Shown: positions 55,810-64,000, numbered from the stretch's first letter. The stretch is 64,000 bases of DNA from Gammaproteobacteria bacterium F7 (GCA_001593685.1 LUKI01000001.1:56136-120135), one strand, 5' to 3'. The notes: generated by a model not told the origin, from the letters alone. A program made the numbers and translations.

Positions 55810-56264
55810 AAGCAACCCGATTGCCAGCTATAAATGGCTGGCCTAAAACAGCGTCCCTCAATCAGCCAAAATCGTTATTTAGAGCTACTTAGCACTCAGC
55901 TAATCGGCCGCCTCTTGAATACTGTCGCCAGCCCTCTCGATTTATTTACCAACACCCTCGGTGGTATTACAACCGGCAAGAGAAAATGCCAAAGTAATCC
56001 TAAAAAAAGCGCAGTCAGTGAAAGTTTACTGCCTGACTTTAAGCCACTGACATGATTTTTGATTCTTTTAGCCTCCTAATCATTGATACCTGGCAGCAAG
56101 AAACTGGCCAAAGCTCCCCTTAACTCTGCAACAGCAATATTTAACAATTCGGCAGCCTCAGCGTACGTGCTTTTTATAGATGGAAAAGCCCAGAATATGA
56201 GCGCAGCCAACCGCATTAAACGTCAGGTCAGCCAAATTTCGTAGCGAAGAGCTATAAAAAAGCA

Positions 56265-56301
56265 AAACAGCTGTGTTGCATGATTGCTGGCACAGCTGTT
56301 T
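56265..56301 (-). terminator. Terminator of the zinc-ribbon/trp transcript
   Basis: Eleven-base perfect stem AAACAGCTGTG / CACAGCTGTTT with a 15-base loop. On the minus strand it is followed by TGCTTTTTTATAG. It lies 29 bases after the stop of the gene at 56330. Confidence 0.75.
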
Positions 56302-56329
56302 GAGGTTTATTGGCAGGAAAACCGACGAA

Positions 56330-56647
56330 CTAAGTCTTTTTGGGGGTTAACTGGGAGGCTTTATAACTGGCTGCAAACAGGGCCATGCCAACTAACGAGA
56401 AGAACCCTGCGGCAATCACATAGCTACTGTTTTGGCTTTCTGATTCAGACATAAAGTACACAATTACCAAACCGACAACCCACAGCAGAAAGCCAACGCC
56501 ACGCAACATGACTGAACGGTTGTCAGGTGCCAGCCATGAACCACATTTTGGACAACGCATATCGTAGCCGTAATAATTGAATTTACGCTCTCGCACTTCC
56601 GTGTTACGAAATTCCTGATGACAACTACCACATTGCATGGGCTTCAT
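56330..56647 (-). CDS. Small zinc-ribbon membrane protein, unknown function
   Basis: A 105-residue protein with an N-terminal four-cysteine zinc ribbon (MQCGSCHQEF and MRCPKCGSWL), then two membrane helices (VGFLLWVVGLVIVYFM and YVIAAGFFSLVGMALFAA). No named family is recognised. It begins 33 bases after trpA on the same strand and precedes the terminator, so it is probably cotranscribed with trpBA. Confidence 0.8.
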   Translation of the reverse strand: MKPMQCGSCHQEFRNTEVRERKFNYYGYDMRCPKCGSWLAPDNRSVMLRGVGFLLWVVGLVIVYFMSESESQNSSYVIAAGFFSLVGMALFAASYKASQLTPKKT

Positions 56648-56680
56648 AATGACTCTCTCTATAATTCGGTTGACGGGCTC

Positions 56681-57448
56681 TTACAAACCAAGTGACTCAA
56701 AAAAACGATGCAGACCTTCTTCTCGGCCAACTTCCCAGGCCTTCAGGGCTGCCGTACCAATAATAGCGATATCACCGTACTCAGCGATAAAATCAATATC
56801 TTCCTTAGCGCTGACACCAAAACCAACGCCCAAAGCCACATCCGTGGCCTGTCGGCAACGCTCCAGAAAAGTGATTACTTCCTGATTCATCTCGGTTTTG
56901 CTGCCAGTTACGCCCTTACGAGCAACACAGTAAACCAGATCCTGCGAGGCAGCCCCTAACTGAGCCAGGCGAGCATCCGTATTGGTTGGCGTCATCAAAA
57001 TAACGGGGGTTAAATCCGCCTGTTTTGATAACGCGTGCAGTTCATCGGCTTCTTCAATAGGCAGGTCAGGCAAAATATAGCCACAACCGCCCGCTTCCTT
57101 CAGGCGCTTGATAAAATTGTCATGCCCCATTTTGAAGCAGGTATTGTAATACCCCATCATCAACACTTTGAAGTCAAAGCGCTTGGTCACTTCGGCCATA
57201 AAATCAAAACACTGGGCCACCGTGGTACCGCTATCCACCGACTCCTGATTAGCTTTTACAAACAGCGGGCCATCAGCAGAAGGCTCTGAAAATGGAAACT
57301 GCAATTCCACAAAATCCACGCCATGGGCATTCATAATCTCCAGTTCCTTCATATTATCTTCGAAGGAAGGATAACCACACACCACGTGGGTCATGACCAG
57401 TGGTGTACGAATGGCTTTGCGTTCAGCGATGTAGTCCTTAAGACTCAT
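56681..57448 (-). CDS. trpA: Tryptophan synthase alpha subunit
   Basis: Splits indole-3-glycerol phosphate and passes indole to TrpB. The start at 57448 (MSLKDYIAERKAI, AAGGCGG upstream) gives 255 residues; a longer frame from 57529 runs inside trpB. Catalytic Glu and Asp are conserved in DFVELQFPFSEPSADGP (equivalents of Glu49 and Asp60), and ARKGVTGSKT and LGVGFGVSAKED form the phosphate site. The N-terminal part (VMTHVVCGYPSFEDNMKELE) differs clearly from the usual PFVTAGDP type, so this is a divergent branch. Overlaps trpB by 11 bases. Confidence 0.93.
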   Translation of the reverse strand: MSLKDYIAERKAIRTPLVMTHVVCGYPSFEDNMKELEIMNAHGVDFVELQFPFSEPSADGPLFVKANQESVDSGTTVAQCFDFMAEVTKRFDFKVLMMGYYNTCFKMGHDNFIKRLKEAGGCGYILPDLPIEEADELHALSKQADLTPVILMTPTNTDARLAQLGAASQDLVYCVARKGVTGSKTEMNQEVITFLERCRQATDVALGVGFGVSAKEDIDFIAEYGDIAIIGTAALKAWEVGREEGLHRFFESLGL

Positions 57449-58688
57449 ATTGGGCCGCCTTTTCTTTAATAAATTCACGCCAGTGGGCGTCATCCAGTGC
57501 ATCGGCGACCGTAAAGATATCCTTGTCACCTCGACCCGACTGGTTAATCAAAATAATCTCGTCTTTGCCCATTTTTGGCGCTTCTTCCACCGCCTTGGCA
57601 AAGGCATGGGTGCTTTCTAACGCCGGAATCAACCCCTCGGTTTTCATCACCAGCTTAAGTGTCTCGCGCACTTCTTCGTTGGTTGCCGCTTCGAAGCGCA
57701 CTCTTCCCTGCTCCCACAGGTAAGCAAAAATCGGGTTGATACCAATATAATCAAGGCCCGCAGCTACCGACTGAGTCTCAAGCATATTGCCGTCATCATT
57801 TTGAAGGAAGAAGGTTTTAAAACCCTGCGCCACGCCCACAGAGGCATCACTATAAGCCAGTCGCGCGGCATGCTTACCCAGACCCGGTCCAAGCCCTCCG
57901 GCTTCACAGCCAATCAGCTCTACATCATCATCAAAAAAGCCCTGGAAAATGCCCATCGCATTCGAGCCCCCGCCAACACAGGCAAAGACCTTATCCGGTA
58001 GCCGACCACCCGTCAGTTCTTTAATTTGGCGATTTGCTTCCATACCAATAATGGACTGGAAATAGCTGACCATTTCAGGAAAAGGATGGGGGCCACAGGC
58101 GGTACCCAGCACATAATGCGTGTCTGCCATGTTACTAACCCAGTCACGCATGCATTCGTTAATCGCATCTTTCAAGGTACGCTGACCATCCTGGACGGCA
58201 ACCACTTCTGCACCGAGATTTTCCATCCAGAAAACATTCGGGCGCTGACGCTTAACATCCACTTCGCCCATATAAATTTTGCAATCAAAACCAAATTTAG
58301 CCGCCATCGTCGCCGTAGCAAAGCCATGCTGACCAGCTCCCGTTTCGGCAATCACGCGCTTCTTACCCAGGCGCTGACAAATCAGCCCCTGCCCCATCAC
58401 ATTATTGATCTTGTGGGAGCCGGTATGATTAAGGTCTTCACGCTTAACGTAAATTTGCGCACCACCCAGCTGCTTTGACAGGTTGGGTAAATAGGTAACC
58501 GGTGTGGGTCGGCCCGAGTATTGATGCATCAACTGCTCATATTCGGCCCAGAAGCTGGGATCTTTTTTGCACTCGTGAAAACAGGCCTTCAGCTCCTCCA
58601 CCGTTGCGGTCAAAATCTCCGGCAAAAAAGAGCCGCCAAACTGGCCGTAGTAACCTTCACGACCGTCTTTAAAATCGAACAAATCCAT
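57438..58688 (-). CDS. trpB: Tryptophan synthase beta subunit
   Basis: PLP enzyme that joins indole and serine to tryptophan. The 416-residue protein has the PLP lysine in NHTGSHKINNVMGQ (near 99), the catalytic Glu in AETGAGQHG (near 121), the phosphate loop VGGGSNAMG (near 240) and the GCEAGG segment. It is longer than the usual 395-400 residues. It is not accompanied by trpF or accD, unlike many gammaproteobacteria where trpFBA are together. Confidence 0.95.
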   Translation of the reverse strand: MDLFDFKDGREGYYGQFGGSFLPEILTATVEELKACFHECKKDPSFWAEYEQLMHQYSGRPTPVTYLPNLSKQLGGAQIYVKREDLNHTGSHKINNVMGQGLICQRLGKKRVIAETGAGQHGFATATMAAKFGFDCKIYMGEVDVKRQRPNVFWMENLGAEVVAVQDGQRTLKDAINECMRDWVSNMADTHYVLGTACGPHPFPEMVSYFQSIIGMEANRQIKELTGGRLPDKVFACVGGGSNAMGIFQGFFDDDVELIGCEAGGLGPGLGKHAARLAYSDASVGVAQGFKTFFLQNDDGNMLETQSVAAGLDYIGINPIFAYLWEQGRVRFEAATNEEVRETLKLVMKTEGLIPALESTHAFAKAVEEAPKMGKDEIILINQSGRGDKDIFTVADALDDAHWREFIKEKAAQYES

Positions 58689-58852
58689 ACAAAATGCCTG
58701 TAAAAAACGCTATTGGGTTGGATACCGTGCAAGACACCTTAACCACGGCAAAATCCGGCCTGATAGCTTAACGGAAAGGGATGAAAATACAAGAGACTCG
58801 ACCCATAACTGGCATCGACATCAGTACCTTACGATACGCAATAGCCTTCGGA

Positions 58853-60205
58853 TCAACCCAGCACCTTCTGACCAAAAACAGTCAGAATCACAACCGGGCA
58901 GACATAACGAATATAAGCCGGCCAGATTCGCCAGAAAAAGCTCTGCTCAGCCGATTCAAAACCAGCCTTTATCTCTTCCAGCACATGATTCCGGTGCCAA
59001 ATCCAACCAGCAAACAGACACAGCATTAACCCCAGTAACGGTTGGGCATAACGTGTCGTTAGGGTAATCACAAAGACAAACAAATCACCAAAATTAAAGA
59101 CAATAATGGCGCTGATAAGTGTGATAACAGCACTCACCAAAAAGGCCGCAGCACGCCGCGACAGCCCGTGTACTTCTGTCACGTAAGACACCGGCGATTC
59201 CAAAAGAGAAATGGATGATGTGAGGGCGGCAATGGTCATTAATACAAAAAATGCTACGCCAACAACAATGCCTGTGTCTCCCATCGTGCTGAACAGGGCC
59301 GGCAACACAGTAAAGATTAAAGTATCTTCGCCGATCAGTTTTCCCGCCGCATCAAAAATCTCAACGCCATTATGCTGCGCCACGTACATTGCTGGAATAA
59401 TCAGCAACCCGGCCAGCACCGCAATGCCAATATCAATCAAGGTGATGGCACGGCCTAGTGAAGCGATATTTTCAGTTTTACTCACATAGGAGCCGTAAAC
59501 GAGCATGGTACCTACGCCCAGTGATAACGAAAAAAACGCCTGACCAAGTGCATTTACAATTAACTGGAAATTAAAACTGCGGCCAAAATCCGGTAACAAA
59601 TAGACCTTTATTCCCTGCATGGCACCGGGCAATGTCATCACATAAGCAATTAACGCCAATAGAATAATAATGAGTAACGGCATCAATCGGGTTGACCATT
59701 TTTCAATACCTTGCTGTACCCCGCCACTAATAATCAAACAGGTCATCAGCATAAAAATCAGCATAAACGCTAAATTGCGTCCATGACCAAAACCGGTCAG
59801 CCAACCGGCAACCTCCTCTTGCCCGGCAGCGCCCATCACAGGTCCAGCCGCAAAGGCGATCATCCAACCGGCCACAATCGCGTAAAAAGCGAGAATCAAA
59901 CTAGCGGTAATAATACCGGCAAAGCCGCTAAGGGACGCGACAAAGCGACTGAAAGTGGTGTTTGAAACCTGCCGCAGAGCGCTGACAATATTAGCTTTGG
60001 CATGACGACCAATAATAAGCTCGGCCATCAGCGCTGGATAAGCCAGTAAAAAGGCCATCAGCAGATACATCAGCAAAAAGGCGGCACCACCATTACTGGC
60101 CGCCTGAGTGGGAAAGCCCCAAATATTGCCTAATCCAACGGCAGAGCCAGAGGCGGCCAAAATAAAACCTAACCGTGAGCTGAACTCACCACGTGTGCCT
60201 GCCAT
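58853..60205 (-). CDS. Sodium-dependent transporter, NSS (SNF) family
   Basis: A 450-residue inner-membrane symporter of the LeuT fold, with about eleven to twelve helices. The N-terminal signature GSAVGLGNIWGFPTQAASNGG (unwound helix 1 with the sodium and substrate sites) and the conserved FFSLSLGVGTMLVYGSY (helix 6) are clear. Bacterial members usually take up amino acids. It lies 164 bases upstream of trpB on the same strand, which makes tryptophan or another aromatic amino acid a guess worth testing, not a conclusion. Confidence 0.9.
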   Translation of the reverse strand: MAGTRGEFSSRLGFILAASGSAVGLGNIWGFPTQAASNGGAAFLLMYLLMAFLLAYPALMAELIIGRHAKANIVSALRQVSNTTFSRFVASLSGFAGIITASLILAFYAIVAGWMIAFAAGPVMGAAGQEEVAGWLTGFGHGRNLAFMLIFMLMTCLIISGGVQQGIEKWSTRLMPLLIIILLALIAYVMTLPGAMQGIKVYLLPDFGRSFNFQLIVNALGQAFFSLSLGVGTMLVYGSYVSKTENIASLGRAITLIDIGIAVLAGLLIIPAMYVAQHNGVEIFDAAGKLIGEDTLIFTVLPALFSTMGDTGIVVGVAFFVLMTIAALTSSISLLESPVSYVTEVHGLSRRAAAFLVSAVITLISAIIVFNFGDLFVFVITLTTRYAQPLLGLMLCLFAGWIWHRNHVLEEIKAGFESAEQSFFWRIWPAYIRYVCPVVILTVFGQKVLG

Positions 60206-60319
60206 GGATTACCCTCTATACAGAAAAAAGATTTTTTACCAAAATTAGTCTCATGCACAGCCGGCGTTTCGACGGCACTTGAGCACTTCGACCAACAGGA
60301 AAAACCTTTCCAGCAAGAA

Positions 60320-60763
60320 TTACTTCTTGGTGGTCACGTACTTCAAAATTTCCACCACCTGCTCAGGCGTTTGTGCCCAAGCCAATGCCGACGCATCAAC
60401 CTCTTTCAACGGATGAATGATGTCATCGGCGTGTAAAGTAATATATGGCGTACCCAAGGCAGCAGCGTAGCCCGCATCAAAAGCAGCGTTCCATTGCTTA
60501 TATTTGTCACCAAAGCGCACAACAACCACATCGGCAGACTGAATCAGAGTCTGGGTGCGGATATTATTGATTCGCGCAGACTGGTGGTCCTTCCAGAAAG
60601 GCTTATCATCGGTACTCAGCACATTGCCAATATCATCACTGGCCGCGTGGTCGGTTACCGGCGACGAAAATTCGACCGGCAAGTCCAGCTCGGCACAACC
60701 CGCTTCAATCTGCTCACGCCAGTTAGTGTGAATTTCGCCCGACAAATAAACATTCCAGATCAT
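60320..60763 (-). CDS. ytoQ: YtoQ family protein
   Basis: A 147-residue protein with the YtoQ hallmarks MIWNVYLSGEIHTNWRE at the start, VEFSSPVTDH, DVVVVRFGDKYKQWNAAFDAG and PYITLHADDIIHPLKEVD. It is related in fold to nucleoside 2-deoxyribosyltransferase-like proteins, but the function is not established. The start at 60763 has GAGAGGG upstream; six earlier codons in frame are not needed. Confidence 0.88.
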   Translation of the reverse strand: MIWNVYLSGEIHTNWREQIEAGCAELDLPVEFSSPVTDHAASDDIGNVLSTDDKPFWKDHQSARINNIRTQTLIQSADVVVVRFGDKYKQWNAAFDAGYAAALGTPYITLHADDIIHPLKEVDASALAWAQTPEQVVEILKYVTTKK

Positions 60764-60873
60764 AAAACCCTCTCTCAACACATGTCATAAAATACAACTG
60801 GCGCCACTTTGAAAGCTGCCACCATTACAGGCTGCGCATGATAACAAATTATGCGTAGGCGAGAGACCATTAA

Positions 60874-61025
60874 ATAGTCGATAAAGAACTCATTAGTGTC
60901 GCAATTGCGATGGCACACGCATTAGATTAAAAGTGATTGCTGAAGGTGTTGAAACGGAGCAACAACAGGCCAACTCAATACTGCAAAAATAAAACAACAG
61001 TGATGAGGCGGATATTGGCAGAGCA
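60874..61025 (+). pseudogene. Decayed EAL-domain (c-di-GMP phosphodiesterase) fragment
   Basis: Reading 60880-60927 gives DKELISVAIAMAHALD. After a one-base loss the next frame (60930-60989) gives KVIAEGVETEQQ followed by a diverged QANSILQK and a stop. Joined, these match the conserved EAL segment IAMAHALGLKVIAEGVETEQQ. Further on, 61002-61025 reads DEADIGRA, which resembles the DEAQGYxxGRP end of EAL domains after loss of codons. An in-frame stop precedes the fragment at 60871. No start, no full domain; it lies antisense to and just beyond the ChaC-like gene. Confidence 0.82.
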
Positions 61026-61026
61026 A

Positions 61027-61548
61027 CTATTTTTTGTTCGCTAGCAGTAAGGACTCTAATTCAAACACATGATCATCGTAGACGGCTAAGTCACGCAGGG
61101 ATTCAGCCAGGCGAAACAAGTAGTCCTGATTAGAACCGCTGGGACCCGCGCAAAGCTGAATATGGGCCGCGATTTCCGTCATCGGGGCCTCACCCAAATA
61201 GGCCTCGTTATGTTCGGTGGCGATATAAACAATACCTTGGCATTGATTGCCATCATCAAAATGCAGTGGCGTCAGTACCCGTTGATAGCCATTCTTTTCG
61301 CGAAAATCAAGATGTGCCAACACGTCTTCGTTGACCCGATAAGCAACTCCCTGACAAACGGCTCCCTTTTCAGGCACCAGCGTTACAACCCGGCCCGGGG
61401 CTTCTGGCACGCCCCGGTGGTCGTGGGAGCCCTGCCAAAAACGCCTCACCCAGCCAGTAATGCTCGCTGGCCGGCTCTCCAAACAAGGGAAATCAACTTT
61501 ATAAATAAGTGAACCGTAGCCAAATATCCAGTGACTGTTATCTATCAT
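61027..61548 (-). CDS. ChaC-like gamma-glutamylcyclotransferase
   Basis: A 173-residue enzyme of the family that cleaves gamma-glutamyl peptides such as glutathione to 5-oxoproline. The N-terminal substrate loop HWIFGYGSLIYKVDFP and the catalytic Glu in LDFREKNGYQR (near 90) are present. The ATG overlaps the end of the DUF2802-type gene by four bases, so translation is coupled to the stator operon, which is unexpected for a glutathione enzyme. Confidence 0.9.
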   Translation of the reverse strand: MIDNSHWIFGYGSLIYKVDFPCLESRPASITGWVRRFWQGSHDHRGVPEAPGRVVTLVPEKGAVCQGVAYRVNEDVLAHLDFREKNGYQRVLTPLHFDDGNQCQGIVYIATEHNEAYLGEAPMTEIAAHIQLCAGPSGSNQDYLFRLAESLRDLAVYDDHVFELESLLLANKK

Positions 61549-62297
61549 GACTCTTTGTGAGGGGGCTTTGGTGACGGCTTTGATGTGCCGCCGCTTTCTT
61601 TATCCTCCACGGCCTCAAACTGGTTTTGAAATTCTCGCGCCTGCTCAAGGGCCTGCTGAAAATCATCACCTCCCAGCTCACCGCTAAATAATGGCGCCTG
61701 TTCATGCTCCGACACACCTAACTCATCAGCGTCGTTTCCCGTGGACACAGGTTCCTGCTTACCCACACCCGATTCCCTGCAAACAGAAGCATCAGTACCT
61801 GAGTTACCAGCTGCTGTTGCCTGATCGTCAGTTGTATCAGCAGAAACCGCCCTGTCTTGACGACTCTCTCCGCCTAAAACCGAGCCAGCTGGTTCGGCAT
61901 CCGTCGATTTTCTATGCAGCATGGTGACGAGTTCCGCTTCAGACCGGGATAACCCACAGTGCTCCACCAGTTCATCAACATCGGCACCTTTACTGACACG
62001 ACGAACAGCATCATTGTAGGGCAAATTACCCCTATCGCGCTGCTGCAGTTGCTCCTGCTGCTGCACCGTGCTCTTTAAATTACTTTCGACCTTCTGTAAC
62101 TGGCTGGCGACCCCAAAGGCGCCGTCCATCATCGCCGAGAGTTCATGCTCCAACGTAGCAATTCGCTGATTAAGTTGCTGCTCATGTTGATGGGCCTGCG
62201 TCACACAGCGTGTAGCCTTTAAAAGCGCAATCAACGCAACCACCAGGGCTGCGACAGCAATTAGCAACGCAATAATCCACATCATATTATTGGTCAT
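61545..62297 (-). CDS. DUF2802-type membrane-anchored protein
   Basis: A 250-residue protein with an N-terminal membrane helix (IIALLIAVAALVVALIALL), a Gln-rich coiled coil (about 35-95), and a small helical domain typical of DUF2802: NDAVRRVSKGADVDELVEHCGLSRSEAELVTMLH (given here only as its ends NDAVRR and ELVTMLH, about 98-131). A long acidic disordered tail follows. Such proteins follow motor or chemotaxis genes in Pseudomonas relatives; function unknown. Overlaps motD by 11 bases. Confidence 0.82.
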   Translation of the reverse strand: MTNNMMWIIALLIAVAALVVALIALLKATRCVTQAHQHEQQLNQRIATLEHELSAMMDGAFGVASQLQKVESNLKSTVQQQEQLQQRDRGNLPYNDAVRRVSKGADVDELVEHCGLSRSEAELVTMLHRKSTDAEPAGSVLGGESRQDRAVSADTTDDQATAAGNSGTDASVCRESGVGKQEPVSTGNDADELGVSEHEQAPLFSGELGGDDFQQALEQAREFQNQFEAVEDKESGGTSKPSPKPPHKES

Positions 62298-63210
62298 CCT
62301 GGGTAAACAGCAATCCGCCGCCCTCCAGCTCCACTGCTTTGATTTTATCTTTTTCCTTCAGGAAAGGCGTTGCCCCTTCAGTCTCATTCTGCTCAGAGGC
62401 CTCTATCGCTTCACCAACGCCCGTTAGCGCACGGCGTACATCAAGATCCCGAGAAACAATTAATGCTACTCGCCGATTCTTCCCGCGGCCCTCAGCACTC
62501 TCATTGGAGGCAATCGGCTGAAATTGGCCGTAGCCCACTGCCGCCAAACGATTAGGCTCAACACCACTTTGCGATAACAATCGAACCACCGCCGCTGAGC
62601 GCGCCGCAGACAGTTCCCAGTTAGAGGGGAAAATGCCTGATTGGATAGGAATATCGTCAGTAAACCCCTCTACATGTACGGGGTTTTCATAGCCGCTGAG
62701 AATACTGGAAATCTCTTCCAATACCGGCAGTGACTGCCTATTAAGGTTAGCGCTACCGCTGTTAAATAGCAGGCCAGAACTCAGTGAAATTTCAATCCAG
62801 GTTTCTGAGCCACTAATGGTAATTTCACCATCACGTACCAGGTCACCAAACGCTGACTCTACCTGATCCGATAATTCGCTGAGTAGTGTGCCGATATGGT
62901 CGCCGTCGCCGGTGGCTTCAGCCTTAACATCGCCGTCTTTATTAGCTCGACCATCAAAATCAATCATACTGTTCTTATTATGGTCGCTCAGTTCTATTAA
63001 CTCAGAACTACTCTCTTCCTCTTTATCCTCAACTTGAAAAGCATCAATGAGTGTCTCCGACAACACTTTGTATTTGCCTTCATTAACCGAAGAAATGGAA
63101 TACATGACCACAAAAAACGCGAATAGCAAGGTCATAAAATCCGAATAGGAAATCAACCAGCGTTCGTGGTTTTCCTGATCATGACTGGTATGTTTGTCGC
63201 GACGAGGCAT
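62287..63210 (-). CDS. motD: Flagellar stator protein MotD (MotB family)
   Basis: Peptidoglycan-anchored stator subunit. The 307-residue protein has the N-terminal helix with the proton-conducting Asp (RWLISYSDFMTLLFAFFVVMY; Asp near residue 24). A charged linker precedes the OmpA-like peptidoglycan-binding domain (VEGFTDDIPI, NWELSAARSAAVVRLL, VGYGQFQPI, RGKNRRVALIV). This layout with ERWLISYSDFMTLL is that of MotD, the second stator of pseudomonads. The start overlaps motC by one base. Confidence 0.93.
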   Translation of the reverse strand: MPRRDKHTSHDQENHERWLISYSDFMTLLFAFFVVMYSISSVNEGKYKVLSETLIDAFQVEDKEEESSSELIELSDHNKNSMIDFDGRANKDGDVKAEATGDGDHIGTLLSELSDQVESAFGDLVRDGEITISGSETWIEISLSSGLLFNSGSANLNRQSLPVLEEISSILSGYENPVHVEGFTDDIPIQSGIFPSNWELSAARSAAVVRLLSQSGVEPNRLAAVGYGQFQPIASNESAEGRGKNRRVALIVSRDLDVRRALTGVGEAIEASEQNETEGATPFLKEKDKIKAVELEGGGLLFTQDDQ

Positions 63211-63956
63211 TAATTATGGTCCACGTAGCCCTGCAACTTCATTTCAATAGAACGCGGGTTTTCGCCTTCAGCAATAGCAATAACGCCTTCGACAATCATT
63301 TCATTGTATTGGTACTGCTGTTGAACAACGCCCTTAAGCTTGTTGGCAATGGGTAGAAACAACAGGTTTGCCAGGCCAACGCCATAGATGGTAGCAACGA
63401 AGGCCGTCGCAATACCGGAACCTAACTCACTGGGATCAGCCAGGTTACGCATCACATGGATCAAACCCATCACCGCACCAATGATGCCAATGGTGGGCGC
63501 ATAGCCACCCATACATTCAAAAAAACGAGCCGCTTTCAAATCACGGCTTTCAATTAAGTAGAGATCGACCTCCAACGCGCGACGAATGGCCTCCGGCTCG
63601 GTGCCATCAACCAGCAAACGTAGCCCCTTCTGGGCAAAATATTCCTCCTCTGTCTCAACAATCGCTTCCAGCCCCAGCAACCCTTCTTTACGGGCTGTCA
63701 TGCTCCAATGCAGAATTTTATCGGAGGTTTGATAAACATTGAGCGAAGGCGGGTTGAAAACCCATAACAGAATTTTTCCTGCCCGCGACACACTGGCCCA
63801 GGAAGAGTGAAGAATGGCCGCACCCAGTGTGCCACCAATAACAATCATGGCCGCGGGTAAATTAAACAGCGCCGAGAAATGGCCCCCTTCAATAAAATTA
63901 CCGCCTAAAACGGCCGCAAAGGCGAGAATAATACCGATAACACTTAATACGTCCAT
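63210..63956 (-). CDS. motC: Flagellar stator protein MotC (MotA family)
   Basis: Membrane stator subunit forming the proton channel with MotD. The 248-residue protein has four membrane helices. The conserved features are IGGTLGAAIL (near 41), the cytoplasmic loop with charged residues that touch FliG, ECMGGYAPTIGIIGAVMGLIHVM (near 147-169, cited by its ends) and GIATAFVATIYGVGLANLLFLP (near 180). In Pseudomonas motCD follow cheA-cheB; the upstream neighbour lies outside the window. Confidence 0.94.
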   Translation of the reverse strand: MDVLSVIGIILAFAAVLGGNFIEGGHFSALFNLPAAMIVIGGTLGAAILHSSWASVSRAGKILLWVFNPPSLNVYQTSDKILHWSMTARKEGLLGLEAIVETEEEYFAQKGLRLLVDGTEPEAIRRALEVDLYLIESRDLKAARFFECMGGYAPTIGIIGAVMGLIHVMRNLADPSELGSGIATAFVATIYGVGLANLLFLPIANKLKGVVQQQYQYNEMIVEGVIAIAEGENPRSIEMKLQGYVDHN

Positions 63957-64000
63957 GGCATATCCTCAATCAATAACGGCTGTATTTGGTTGTCTATCAT

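Larger units (their letters stand above)
55690..56329. other. Long intergenic region with inverted repeats
   Basis: A 640-base stretch with no convincing gene. A 73-codon frame at 55834-56055 has no ribosome site and no recognisable motif. It contains two interlocking inverted repeats at 55772-55809 and the terminator of the minus-strand zinc-ribbon gene at 56265-56301. It may hold remnants of a lost gene or a small RNA, but nothing can be assigned. Confidence 0.5.

Noticed and set aside
55834..56055. A 73-codon plus-strand open frame in the long gap after the PhnA-like gene
   Set aside because: No ribosome site, no recognisable motif, low-complexity composition; more likely chance.
57449..57529. 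Longer N terminus for trpA
   Set aside because: The extra 27 codons lie within trpB and the product would not match the TrpA start; a good ribosome site precedes 57448.
1..64000. CRISPR arrays, insertion sequences, prophage, tRNA or rRNA genes
   Set aside because: None was seen on either strand; gene content is continuous chromosomal housekeeping and signalling.

Overview
The window reads as a contiguous, gene-dense piece of chromosome from a motile, respiring gammaproteobacterium, probably marine. Grounds: a complete ccmABCDEFGHI cytochrome c maturation operon, an SMC-type condensin, a single-locus type II secretion system (gspC-M), the paired motC/motD stator of Pseudomonas-like lineages, a CheD-containing chemotaxis cluster resembling the second (che2, F7-like) cluster of Pseudomonas, and a TorS/TorT/TorR sensor system. 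I saw no tRNA, rRNA, insertion sequence, CRISPR array or prophage. Genus cannot be fixed from the sequence alone.

Layout. 1-1980 (-): N-terminal two thirds of smc, cut by the window edge. 2051-9224 (-): ccmABCDEFGHI. 9330-11377 (+): a FliK-like protein coupled to a FlhB C-terminal-domain homologue. 11461-12854 (+): an iron-storage group with bfd behind a Fur-like box and two complementary bacterioferritin subunits. 12979-13815 (+): a one-domain voltage-gated cation channel. 13867-24555 (-): a nine-gene chemotaxis cluster (soluble MCP with a solute-binding domain, cheA, cheW, mcp ending in a CheR/CheB-tether pentapeptide, cheR, cheD, cheB, cheY-like, and an unknown). 24916-27745: dodecin, a TauE/SafE-type permease and a Kef-type antiporter. 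27765-30257 (-): an uncharacterised three-gene operon (Asp-box/sialidase-like protein plus two membrane proteins). 30461-32056 (-): a large unknown secreted protein divergent from torR. 32417-37378: torR, torS, torT. 37360-39776 (-): an RstA/RstB-like pair. 40190-50651 (+): gspCDEFGHIJKLM. 50792-51190 (-): a small secreted protein. 51418-55689 (+): ppk, ppx behind a Pho-box-like site, then a PhnA-like protein. 55690-56329: a long non-coding stretch. 56330-60763 (-): ytoQ, an NSS transporter, trpB, trpA and a zinc-ribbon membrane protein. 60874-61025 (+): a decayed EAL-domain remnant. 61027-63956 (-): motC, motD, a DUF2802-type protein and a ChaC-like gamma-glutamylcyclotransferase, all with overlapping ends.

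How they fit together. Cytochrome c maturation, TMAO-type sensing and iron storage fit a respiratory lifestyle with changing electron acceptors. No torCAD reductase genes lie beside torSTR; the divergent neighbour of torR is instead an unknown secreted protein, and tor-box-like decamers lie between the two. The chemotaxis cluster has its own receptors, adaptation enzymes and response regulator and could work as a self-contained pathway. The least familiar items are the cytosolic MCP carrying a solute-binding domain, the secreted protein next to torR, the Asp-box/membrane operon, and the unusually acidic selectivity filter of the ion channel.
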